In this document: one piece after another, positions 17,213-25,369 of the stretch
Position numbering within the stretch: the first letter of the stretch is position 1
Layout: every line of letters begins with the position of its first letter
DNA from: an uncultured Saprospiraceae bacterium
GTDB taxonomy: Bacteria > Bacteroidota > Bacteroidia > Chitinophagales > Saprospiraceae
Direction of reading: 5' to 3'
Length of the DNA stretch: 33,203 nucleotides
NCBI GenBank assembly: GCA_937941765.1
Contig: CALDGQ010000015.1
Span: forward strand, 1-33,203
Made by a program: the position numbers and the translations under genes
Notes under the pieces: generated by a model
What the model was told of the DNA's origin: nothing
Seen by the model: only the letters and a program-made list of their open reading frames with translations
Databases searched by the model: none

Positions 17213-18049
17213 ATGATGAATACAGATTCAGTAAAAAAATCAGTCGTTGATAGTTACGGAAAATTAGCAAAATCTACTTCAAATGGACTGTTCTCCAAAT
17301 TATTTGCTTGTTGTAGTCCTACCGATAATGCCAATCAAGTCGGTGAAATTATCGGTTATTCAAAGGCAGAAATGGATGCCGTTCCGGAAGGTTCCAATTT
17401 AGGAGTCGGTTGTGGAAATCCAGCCGCATTAGACAAAATTGAAAAAGGTGAAACCATTATTGATCTCGGATCAGGTGCAGGATTTGATGCATTCAATGTC
17501 GCACCACTAGTTGGACCAACTGGAAAAGTTATCGGAATAGACTTGTCAGAGGATATGTTGAAATTGGCTAATAAAAATAAAAAACAAGGTGATTACAAAA
17601 ACGTCGAATTTATCAAAGGAGACATAGAGTCATTGCCTTTGGACAACCATTTAGCAGACAGAGTCATTTCAAATTGCGTCATCAATCTATCTCAAAATAA
17701 AGAGGAAGTTTACAAAGAAGCATATCGAGTTTTAAAACCTGGAGGCAAAATTGCAATTAGTGATATCGTTTTGGAAAGGGAGCTACCTGATTTTATTAAA
17801 AATTCTTTAGCTGGTCATATCGCTTGTATTTCGGGAGCAGAAAGGATAGAGACCTACCTACAATATGTGAAAAATGCTGGTTTCAAAGATATTGTTATTG
17901 AATCTAAAGCCAACTTCCCGTTGGAATTGATGTTGACCGATCCTATTGTGATGAAACTAGCTGGTGAAATGAATTTTAACTTGGACAGCGAAGAAGCAAA
18001 AGATATCGCTTCCAGGGTTTCCAGTATTTCAATTACGGCCACAAAATAG
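17213..18049 (+). CDS. arsM: Arsenite S-adenosylmethionine methyltransferase
   Basis: ArsM methylates As(III) with SAM, giving methylated and finally volatile arsenicals. The 278-residue product has the Rossmann SAM site DLGSGAGFDAF (84-94), GIDLSEDML (108-116) and GDIESLPL (136-143). The three As-binding Cys of the family are all present: Cys67 in GVGCGNP, Cys155 in ISNCVINLS and Cys205 in GHIACISG; an additional N-terminal pair Cys33-Cys34 (FACCSPT) may be involved in metalloid capture. It sits between the Crp/Fnr regulator and the small CC membrane protein, 2 bp from the latter. No ArsR repressor, ArsC or ArsB/Acr3 is in the window. Confidence 0.95.
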   Translation: MMNTDSVKKSVVDSYGKLAKSTSNGLFSKLFACCSPTDNANQVGEIIGYSKAEMDAVPEGSNLGVGCGNPAALDKIEKGETIIDLGSGAGFDAFNVAPLVGPTGKVIGIDLSEDMLKLANKNKKQGDYKNVEFIKGDIESLPLDNHLADRVISNCVINLSQNKEEVYKEAYRVLKPGGKIAISDIVLERELPDFIKNSLAGHIACISGAERIETYLQYVKNAGFKDIVIESKANFPLELMLTDPIVMKLAGEMNFNLDSEEAKDIASRVSSISITATK

Positions 18050-18051
18050 TT

Positions 18052-18288
18052 ATGAATAAGAAACCAAATTTGAAGAAAACATTTTGGGGAAGTATTGTTA
18101 CTTTATTTCTTGGAAGTAGTTGTTGCTGGATGAGCGCTTTAGCGATATGGCTAGGTGGAGCTGCTTTTGTTGGGACGACTGCTTCCTATCTTGAAACGGC
18201 TCAGCCTTTTTTGATAGGGGTTGGGGTTGTTTTAGGGTTTGTGACTATTATACGGTTTTGGAGAACCAGGAAGAACCGACAATATTGA
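18052..18288 (+). CDS. Small two-helix membrane protein with vicinal Cys, MerT/MerF-like
   Basis: A 78-residue protein with a basic N-terminus, a first transmembrane helix containing the pair SSCCW (Cys25-Cys26) and LGGAAFVG, and a second helix (about 50-68) followed by a basic end. The CC pair within helix 1 and the following LGG resemble the mercuric-ion transporters MerT and MerF, but the second Cys pair of MerF and the third helix of MerT are missing. It starts 2 bp after arsM, so it is co-translated. A role in moving arsenite, methylarsenite or another thiophilic metal across the membrane is inference from the CC pair and the neighbour. Confidence 0.8.
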   Translation: MNKKPNLKKTFWGSIVTLFLGSSCCWMSALAIWLGGAAFVGTTASYLETAQPFLIGVGVVLGFVTIIRFWRTRKNRQY

Positions 18289-18438
18289 ATATTACTAAAC
18301 AATTTAAATGAATAACTGTTTTGCTGTCACGCTTTACTTTAATTTGGGGTACTTATATTGAGTATAGACGGAACCATTGGAATTATTTTAAAATAATAAA
18401 ATGGGCATTCCGCTATTTACAGTACAAAACTCCAATTT

Positions 18439-21400
18439 ATGAAAAACAAATGCAGATTCACGCTATTACTATTTGTAATAATTCCTTTTTTACTAAAAGC
18501 GCAAATTGATAAGAATAGTTTTTCAAATTGTTTAACTGATCAGCTCCACCAAAAGATGTCGGATGAGAATGCCTACTACTCCTTTAAGCATCAAAAAATT
18601 GAACAACAACTATATAAATTAAAAAACCAAACAACTTTTTCTTCTTCCAAATCCTTAGTGAATCAATCCATTCCTGTCGTTGTACATATCATTCACCAAA
18701 ACGGACCAGAAAATATAACGGATGAACAAGTCTTCGATGGCATTCAACATCTTAACAATGCTTTTGCAAATATTGGTTTTTACAATCCAAATACTGGAGT
18801 CGATACAGAAATTGATTTTTGTTTGGCCATTCGGGATCCACAAAATAATTCGACTAATGGAATCAACAGAATAGCTTCTGAGTTGACAAATCTAACAATG
18901 GAAACACAAGATCAAGATCTAAAAGCATTACTTCAATGGAACTCTCTTGAATATTTGAACATTTGGATAGTTAATGAAATCACTTCTTTATCTTCTGGGT
19001 CAGGAGTGGCTGGCTATGCTACTTATCCAGCAGCACATGGCTTGCCTGAAGATGGTATTGTGATAGAAGCGCGCTTTACTGGATCTTCTGAAAATAATTC
19101 CAAAGTTTTGGTACATGAAGCAGGTCATTATCTTGGTTTATATCATACTTTCGAAGGTGGTTGCTCCAATGACGATTGCCAAACAAATGGAGATCGAGTT
19201 TGCGACACTCCACCTGACCAATCTACTGCACCAGTTGCTTGTGGTGCGGTTATCAATACTTGCAGTACCGACGATGCAGATACTTCTATCAACAATCCTT
19301 TTCGTCCAATAGCTTTAGGTGGATTAGGGGATCAAAACGATATGTATATCAACTACATGGACTATGGTCATTTGCCTTGTTACTCGGCCTTCACAATGGG
19401 ACAAAAAGAACGAATGAAAAATGCTTTATCAACGACTAGACAAAGCTTGTTAGATTCATATGTTTGTCAACCTCCTTGTCCGCTGGCCTCGTACAATGCC
19501 TCTTTTACGTATGATCCTCCTACTATTTTAGTAGGTGAATTAGTTCAATTTACAAATAGTTCGGATCCAGCCAATTTCTATGAATGGAGCATCGACAATC
19601 AGACTGTTAGCAACACCCAAAATTCTAACTATACGTTTACGCAAGAAGGTCTTTATACCGTAAATTTATTAATTCGAGATACCACGAATAATTGTGAAAG
19701 TTCATTCGAACAAATCATCGAAGTCATCTGCGAAGGCGAAGCTAGTTTTACCACTACAAGTACCGAAATACAAGCGGGTGATACGCTAAATTTTATAAAT
19801 ACAAGTTCCGACCATATTGGCTATGAATGGTTTCTAGATGGTGTTTTATATAGCTCAAGCACAGATATTAACATTATATTTACAGACCCTGGATATTATT
19901 CACTTTATTTAGTTGGGACGACTGCTACCTGCTTAAATTATGCTTCTACTGTCACAATAATCGTTGGATCCTGTGTTGGAGAAGATAAAAGTAAAATGCA
20001 CTGGTATTTTGGTGAAAATGCTGCTTTGGATTTTAATAGTGGAGATCCTGTTAATGTCTCGGGTAGTCAACTCGATGCAAGTGAAGGTACTGGTTGTATT
20101 TCTGATGAAAATGGTGACTTGCTTTTTTATACAGATGGATTAAATATTTGGGATGCTACAAACACAGTCATGCCAAATGGAAGTGGATTGTTAGGAGGTC
20201 CGACTACTTCCGCTTGGGATCAAGCACTCGTTTTTCCTCGACCATATAGTCCAGGTCAATATTATGTTTTCACCTGTGATGAAAGTGAAAATGGTCCTGA
20301 TAGAGGAATTCGTTATTCTATAGTAGACATGGCATTGAATGGTGGACTAGGTGATGTTACCGACGTAAAAAATGTTTTTCTATGTCCCGCAAATCAGGAA
20401 AATATGAGTGCGGCATATCATGCTGATGGACATAAGGTCTGGCTAGTAATCCAAGATTATGATATTCAAAATACCTATTTAATTGACTCCACAGGAATTG
20501 GTCCACCAATCCCTTTTAGTGATCCAAATTATTCTTACCAATGGACACGAACTAAGTTTTTTAATAGTGGTAAAAGACTAATGTCCGTTCAATACGATTC
20601 AGCTCCTCTAAATATAGTAATATTAGATTTTGACAATGAAAATGGTACTTTTTCGAATCCAGTTGAAATTAATATTACCAATGAAATATGGGGTCTTGAA
20701 GTTTCGCCCGATGACAGTAAACTATACGGTTCACTTCAAAACAACAATAACACTACAGGTCTCTACCAATTTGATTTATCACTAACAACAGGACCAGCAA
20801 TTACAAATTCCAAAACCCTCATTGGAAATTTACCTTTAATACTCAGTAGACTTCAACTAGCACCAAATGGAAAAATTTATCAAACTGAAATTGTTTCTCC
20901 AAATATGGACGTCATTAACAATCCAAATGAATTAGGAACAGATTGTAATTACGTTGTTGATGCCATTGATTTAAGTCCAGCTAGCAATAAAATAGGTTTG
21001 CCCAAATTCATACGAGGTCAACGATATGCTGGAATCAACACACCTATTGTAAACTTAGGACCTGATCAAAGTATCTGTGAAGGACACACTACTGTATTGA
21101 ACCCTGAAGTCAATGAGAACTACGAAATTATCTGGCAAGATGGAAGTACTGACTCCACATTTACCGCATGGCTTCCTGGCACTTATTGGGCCACTGCTTC
21201 CAATGAATGTGGCGCTGTTACTGACTCTATAAAAATCACTTTAGAGCAACTCGATTTAGTTGACTTAGGCAATGACATCAATGTATGTGCCGGAGAAAAT
21301 ATTATGCTAGATGCAGGAACGAATGGTGATTTTTATCTTTGGCAAGACGGTTCTAACAATTCTACATTTACCGCAACTGAACCTGGTGTCTATTGGGTAA

Positions 21401-21987
21401 ATGTAAGCACACAAACAGGTTGTTATCAACATGATTCTATCTCTATCCAATTGGACACACAAGCACCCATTGTTGAATGTCCTATCAGCTTAGACACCTT
21501 AGTACCTGCGGGAACAACCACAATTTTATTGAACCCAGGCATCCCTAATATCAACGACAGCTGTCCATACACTTTTGTAAATAATTTGACGAATACCAAT
21601 GATGCCACAGCAAATTATCCAGCAGGAACCACCACAAACATCGCTTGGACTGTAACAGATGCAGATGGAAATTTCACTACTTGCGACATGGATGTGATTG
21701 TAAATTTTTCGACTGGAATACCAGTGTTAGAAAATAACTCGCAAACTTTGATGCTATACCCAAATCCTAGTAATGGAATATTTATTCTCGAAGATACCCA
21801 AAATAATATGGATGATATCCAGATCTCTATCTTTGATCCGCTAGGTCGAAAGATCGATGAGCGATCTGTTGCTATACAAGGCAAAGTAAATATTGATTTG
21901 ACAGACCATGCTACGGGAGTTTATTTTTTACAATGGTCTAATAGTAAAAATAGTGGTGCTTTTAAATTAATTATTAACGATCAATAA
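18439..21987 (+). CDS. Secreted M43-family metalloprotease with PKD repeats, propeller-like region and T9SS domain
   Basis: A 1182-residue multidomain exoprotein. Signal peptide 1-21; pappalysin-type (M43) catalytic domain about 75-340 with zinc motif HEAGHYLGLYH (226-236), the Cys-rich loop after it (GGCSNDDCQTNGDRVCDTPP) and the Met-turn NYMDYG (305-310). Two PKD-like domains follow (about 350-430 and 432-510). Residues about 518-860 resemble the propeller-like module of Bacteroidota gliding/surface proteins (WYFGENAALDFNSG, ISDENGDLLFYTDGLNIWD). Then come two short Ig-like units (NLGPDQSICEG and DLGNDINVCAGEN), a HYR-like domain (about 1010-1090) and a type A T9SS sorting domain (LYPNPSNGIF ... 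GVYFLQWS). It is probably a cell-surface or released protease. Confidence 0.93.
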   Translation: MKNKCRFTLLLFVIIPFLLKAQIDKNSFSNCLTDQLHQKMSDENAYYSFKHQKIEQQLYKLKNQTTFSSSKSLVNQSIPVVVHIIHQNGPENITDEQVFDGIQHLNNAFANIGFYNPNTGVDTEIDFCLAIRDPQNNSTNGINRIASELTNLTMETQDQDLKALLQWNSLEYLNIWIVNEITSLSSGSGVAGYATYPAAHGLPEDGIVIEARFTGSSENNSKVLVHEAGHYLGLYHTFEGGCSNDDCQTNGDRVCDTPPDQSTAPVACGAVINTCSTDDADTSINNPFRPIALGGLGDQNDMYINYMDYGHLPCYSAFTMGQKERMKNALSTTRQSLLDSYVCQPPCPLASYNASFTYDPPTILVGELVQFTNSSDPANFYEWSIDNQTVSNTQNSNYTFTQEGLYTVNLLIRDTTNNCESSFEQIIEVICEGEASFTTTSTEIQAGDTLNFINTSSDHIGYEWFLDGVLYSSSTDINIIFTDPGYYSLYLVGTTATCLNYASTVTIIVGSCVGEDKSKMHWYFGENAALDFNSGDPVNVSGSQLDASEGTGCISDENGDLLFYTDGLNIWDATNTVMPNGSGLLGGPTTSAWDQALVFPRPYSPGQYYVFTCDESENGPDRGIRYSIVDMALNGGLGDVTDVKNVFLCPANQENMSAAYHADGHKVWLVIQDYDIQNTYLIDSTGIGPPIPFSDPNYSYQWTRTKFFNSGKRLMSVQYDSAPLNIVILDFDNENGTFSNPVEINITNEIWGLEVSPDDSKLYGSLQNNNNTTGLYQFDLSLTTGPAITNSKTLIGNLPLILSRLQLAPNGKIYQTEIVSPNMDVINNPNELGTDCNYVVDAIDLSPASNKIGLPKFIRGQRYAGINTPIVNLGPDQSICEGHTTVLNPEVNENYEIIWQDGSTDSTFTAWLPGTYWATASNECGAVTDSIKITLEQLDLVDLGNDINVCAGENIMLDAGTNGDFYLWQDGSNNSTFTATEPGVYWVNVSTQTGCYQHDSISIQLDTQAPIVECPISLDTLVPAGTTTILLNPGIPNINDSCPYTFVNNLTNTNDATANYPAGTTTNIAWTVTDADGNFTTCDMDVIVNFSTGIPVLENNSQTLMLYPNPSNGIFILEDTQNNMDDIQISIFDPLGRKIDERSVAIQGKVNIDLTDHATGVYFLQWSNSKNSGAFKLIINDQ

Positions 21988-22116
21988 TTGGTAAACTTGT
22001 TTCAATTAAGACTTTTAGCAACCCATTTCCAAATAAGAATTTTACGTCTGAGTAAAAGAATAAGTCAAATTTTCAATTTGGATTAGAAATTTAAATTCAA
22101 TCATCATCATTCATGT

Positions 22117-22124
22117 TATATTTG
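22117..22124 (+). promoter_or_regulatory. Bacteroidota -7 element upstream of the POT-like transporter
   Basis: TATATTTG matches the -7 consensus TAnnTTTG exactly, 22 bp before the ATG at 22147. No -33 TTG is found at the usual distance. The same layout (perfect -7, about 22 bp leader) is seen for glpK. Confidence 0.4.
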
Positions 22125-22146
22125 CATATCACAGACAAGTATAACT

Positions 22147-23382
22147 ATGAACTCCAGCCCACTTGACGATTTCGATTTCAATGATTCAATACCAAATAAT
22201 GTTATATCTGAAAACCAATCTTATGACCGTTATTTCGTATTATATTGTTTTGGATTTTTACTAGAACGGATCACTTATTATGGAATTCGTGCATTAGTTG
22301 TTTTATATATTACAGGTACTGCATTTTCTCTACCTCAACAAGAGGCTCTAATTATTTATGGCAGTCTAGCCTTAGGAATTTTAATTTCCTCAACAATAGG
22401 AGGTTTATTAGGAGATTCTAAATTGGGGAATAAACGAACAACATTACTAGGAAGTTTCCTGCAAGTAATTGGATCCTTCGCTTTATGCTATCCAGCTATT
22501 GAGGCAGTTTACGCAGGATTATCCTTCATCGCAATCGGAAGCGGATTGTACACAATAAATCTTAAGGCACTTTATGGAAAAAACTATCTAGACAGAATTA
22601 AATTGTTAGATAGTGGGTTGACAATGTTTTATTTAGTTATCAATATTGGCGCATTTATTGGAACTGCTGGTTTAGCTTATATAGGTGAAAAATATGGGTA
22701 CAACTATGCTTTTATATTAACTGGAATAAGTATGATCATCGCAATGGTCATAATTTATTTCATCAAAGATGAATCTTCATTTAAAATAAAACAATACACA
22801 ACCCAGCAAAAACCAAACAACTCTAAAATAGTTGTTGCGATTTTATTTTCTGTTTTGTTTTGGGCTTCGATGGATATTTCTAACTTTAATGTAATAGATC
22901 TGAAAAATAACTTTGGAGAACTTTTAAGTAAATTCCTATTTCTTTCTTATGAGTTTTTTTTATTGATTCCATTTGGATTGATTGCTTTTTTAGTTTGGAC
23001 TTACAGATACAGTGTGCAGGTCAAAAAGTTGACGGTAGGTTTTGTACTAGCAACTATTTATTTGGGACTCTTATGGTTGATATCTTCCTTTTTCACATCA
23101 GAATATCTGATTTTATTTCTTGCCGCAATGATGTTGTATACCTTGGCCGGAATTTTTATTTCTCCAGTTATTGACTCCACAATCATCCAATATGCGAATC
23201 CTAAATTTTTGACTATTACTTTGGCTTTGTCCTTATTGCCGAATTTCTTGTTCACTTATTTCGTGTTTGATAAGTTAGATGTAACTGTAGCCGACTTTCC
23301 TGTTAAAGCGGTATTGGGTGCTTTTATTATTATGGCAGTTTGTAGTATTATATTGTGGGTTTGGCATTTTGAGAGGAAGTAG
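22147..23382 (+). CDS. POT/PTR2-like major facilitator transporter
   Basis: A 411-residue, roughly 11-12-helix MFS protein. After a hydrophilic N-terminus (1-26), helix 1 reads FGFLLERITYYGIRALVVLYI, resembling the POT signature ExxERFxYYG, and motif A appears as GGLLGDSKLGNKRTTLLG (about 85-102). Within the signature the second Glu, Arg and YYG are kept, but the first Glu is Phe and the Phe after Arg is Ile. It is shorter than classical POTs (about 450-500), with no helices HA/HB. Peptide/proton symport is the family activity; because of the changed coupling motif the substrate is uncertain. It follows the secreted protease, which fits peptide uptake. Confidence 0.82.
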   Translation: MNSSPLDDFDFNDSIPNNVISENQSYDRYFVLYCFGFLLERITYYGIRALVVLYITGTAFSLPQQEALIIYGSLALGILISSTIGGLLGDSKLGNKRTTLLGSFLQVIGSFALCYPAIEAVYAGLSFIAIGSGLYTINLKALYGKNYLDRIKLLDSGLTMFYLVINIGAFIGTAGLAYIGEKYGYNYAFILTGISMIIAMVIIYFIKDESSFKIKQYTTQQKPNNSKIVVAILFSVLFWASMDISNFNVIDLKNNFGELLSKFLFLSYEFFLLIPFGLIAFLVWTYRYSVQVKKLTVGFVLATIYLGLLWLISSFFTSEYLILFLAAMMLYTLAGIFISPVIDSTIIQYANPKFLTITLALSLLPNFLFTYFVFDKLDVTVADFPVKAVLGAFIIMAVCSIILWVWHFERK

Positions 23383-23527
23383 GAAATCAATATGTAATCA
23401 TCAAAAACCATTTCTATAAATCAGAAATGAGAAAACATTAAAAATGTGCAATTCGCAATAAAATCTAAATTTTAATTGTTCTTTAGTTCTATCTTACCAT
23501 GCAATTTATTAAGAAGAATAACTGACT

Positions 23528-24133
23528 ATGCAAAGAAGAAAATTTATCAAAATCTCCGGATTAAGTGCTTTTGCAGTTTCGACAACGGGTTTCAAATTGA
23601 TTGAAGAAAATGGTGTTTTTACCGCTGATTGTGCTACAAGTAGAGATATGTTGGGTCCTTTTTTTAGAAAGAATGCTCCAATCAGAAATGACTTAACTTA
23701 TGCTGGAAATGATTCTGAAATTGAATTAAAAGTCATTGGTCAAGTATTTGGTAAAGATTGTAAAACACCTTTGCCAAATTTAGAAATAGATATTTGGCAT
23801 TGTGATCACAAGAAAAAATATGACATGGATTCAGATAAATTTAGTTGTAGAGGAAAATTATTCACCGATGAAAATGGAGCATATTGGTACAAAACTTTTG
23901 TTCCACCTCCATATCAAGGCAGGCCCAAACACATTCACTATTTAATTCATGATTCGCAAAAGCACCAAGAATTAGTTACCCAATTATACTTCAAAGGAGA
24001 TAAAAAAATCAAACGAAATAATTGGGTGAAATACCCGTGGGATGAGAGAAGAATTCTAGAAATTTATAAAAATTCTGATGGGATCGCTGAAGTTAACTTG
24101 GATTTATTTTTAACTGAAAAGAAGTCGAAATAA
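23528..24133 (+). CDS. Exported intradiol ring-cleavage dioxygenase-like protein
   Basis: A 201-residue protein with a twin-arginine-like signal (MQRRKFIKISGLSAFAVS) and a single intradiol dioxygenase domain. The four Fe(III) ligands of the family are visible: Tyr98 (KKKYDM), Tyr129 (VPPPYQG), His135 and His137 (GRPKHIH), with the usual WHCD and RGKLFTDENGAYWYKT strands before. Related exported proteins in Bacteroidota are usually annotated only as dioxygenases; the aromatic substrate is unknown and no catechol pathway genes are near. Tat export would let the folded Fe enzyme reach the periplasm. It is convergent with the cytochrome c peroxidase gene, 14 bp apart. Confidence 0.9.
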   Translation: MQRRKFIKISGLSAFAVSTTGFKLIEENGVFTADCATSRDMLGPFFRKNAPIRNDLTYAGNDSEIELKVIGQVFGKDCKTPLPNLEIDIWHCDHKKKYDMDSDKFSCRGKLFTDENGAYWYKTFVPPPYQGRPKHIHYLIHDSQKHQELVTQLYFKGDKKIKRNNWVKYPWDERRILEIYKNSDGIAEVNLDLFLTEKKSK

Positions 24134-24147
24134 ATTAGAAACTTTCT

Positions 24148-25128
24148 CTACTCATCACCAACTTCCCGAAAAGGAATGTCTCCATCAGAAAGCGCATGTA
24201 AAAAATTAACCAAATCCTCTTTTTCTTGTTCTGTAAAATTTAATGGTTCGACCATCAACGGATCCAAATTGATTGGATCTTTCACAAAGTCATATGGGTC
24301 ACTATAGAAATCAATCACTTCTTCCAGTGTCTTGAACATTCCGTTATGCATATAAGGTGCGGTTAATCCAACATTTCGCAAACCCGGTACTTTAAACTTG
24401 CCTAAATCTGCTGAGTCTCTAGTTATTTCAAAACGCCCTTTATCTAACAAATTAATTCCGTCGTACAAACCTATATTCTTAAATTCATCTCCAGTAAAAT
24501 CAGGACCAAAGTGACATTCAAAACATTTGGACTCATCCGAAATGAAAATCTCTCGACCTCTTATCTGTGAAGCAGTCAGGGCGGTCAAATCAATTTCATT
24601 CATCCATTGATCCAGAGGTGCGCTTCCATTACTCTCAAGACTATTTTGAAATGCTGCTAATGCATATGCAATGTTATTTGAATCAGGTTGAGTTTCATAA
24701 ATCTTCTGAAAAAGTAAGTGATATTCCTCATTTTCCTGAATACGTTGAACGGCAACTTCATACGACAAATTCATTTCTACCGGATTCTCGATTGGTACAA
24801 TCACCTGTTCTTCCAAAGTAGCAGCTCGTCCATCGTAAAAGAAATAAGGTCGGCTATACATGTTCATGATTGAAGGTGTATTTCGGGTAGCAAGGCCATC
24901 ATTCACTCCATGTGAAAATGCCACACTATCCGCAAATGCAAATGCCGGTTTATGACAACTTGCACACGCGATCGTGCTATCCAGCGATAAGATTGGATCA
25001 AAAAAGAGTTTTTGACCTAACTCCACTTCTGTCATTGTTTGAGAAGCGTCAAGCATATCATTAGTATCCAAAGTGGTTAAACTTAGTAAAAAGAAACTCA
25101 CAAATAATAATGTTAAACCAAATCTCAT
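24148..25128 (-). CDS. Di-haem cytochrome c peroxidase (CcpA/MauG superfamily)
   Basis: A periplasmic protein that reduces H2O2 with electrons from cytochrome c. Two CxxCH haem sites are present: CASCH (residues 55-59 from the chosen start) and CFECH (202-206). Other family features are the LGQKLFFDPILS start, GRAATLEEQV, NPVEMN and the C-terminal KVPGLRNVGLTAPYMHNGMF with the Met ligand region. The frame extends upstream to 25248, but MRFGLTLLFVSFFLLSL at 25128 is a proper signal peptide (MLHSMRF at 25140 is an alternative); the longer form would bury it and would overlap the divergent gene. Length of 326 residues fits the family. Confidence 0.93.
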   Translation of the reverse strand: MRFGLTLLFVSFFLLSLTTLDTNDMLDASQTMTEVELGQKLFFDPILSLDSTIACASCHKPAFAFADSVAFSHGVNDGLATRNTPSIMNMYSRPYFFYDGRAATLEEQVIVPIENPVEMNLSYEVAVQRIQENEEYHLLFQKIYETQPDSNNIAYALAAFQNSLESNGSAPLDQWMNEIDLTALTASQIRGREIFISDESKCFECHFGPDFTGDEFKNIGLYDGINLLDKGRFEITRDSADLGKFKVPGLRNVGLTAPYMHNGMFKTLEEVIDFYSDPYDFVKDPINLDPLMVEPLNFTEQEKEDLVNFLHALSDGDIPFREVGDE

Positions 25129-25329
25129 CGAATGTAGCATATGTTTATTTATAGAAAAATAGAAGTTGTTTTGTTTGGGAAAGCTTTTCAAAAATGCTCT
25201 TAAACTGCTTGACAATGTAAAGTTATTAATATTGGACACCGATAGCAAGACTATCCATTTTAAATCGAAAAAAGATAAAAGAAATGGAGGAACGCAGTCC
25301 TATTTTATCCCCAATGAACAATTTCGTAT

Positions 25330-25337
25330 TATTTTTG
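25330..25337 (+). promoter_or_regulatory. Bacteroidota -7 element upstream of the photolyase-family gene
   Basis: TATTTTTG matches TAnnTTTG exactly. It lies 32 bp before the TTG at 25370 and inside the upstream-extended reading frame, which supports translation from 25370 rather than from 25166. Confidence 0.35.
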
Positions 25338-25369
25338 TTTCTCAATTGCTTATACTAAAGAGCACAAAA

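Noticed and set aside
25129..25248. N-terminal extension of the cytochrome c peroxidase frame
   Set aside because: It would place the signal peptide 40 residues into the protein; the ATG at 25128 (or 25140) gives a normal exported precursor.
25166..25369. N-terminal extension of the photolyase-family frame
   Set aside because: The 68 extra residues are unlike the family and overlap the divergent peroxidase promoter region; a perfect -7 element lies inside it, just before the TTG used as start.
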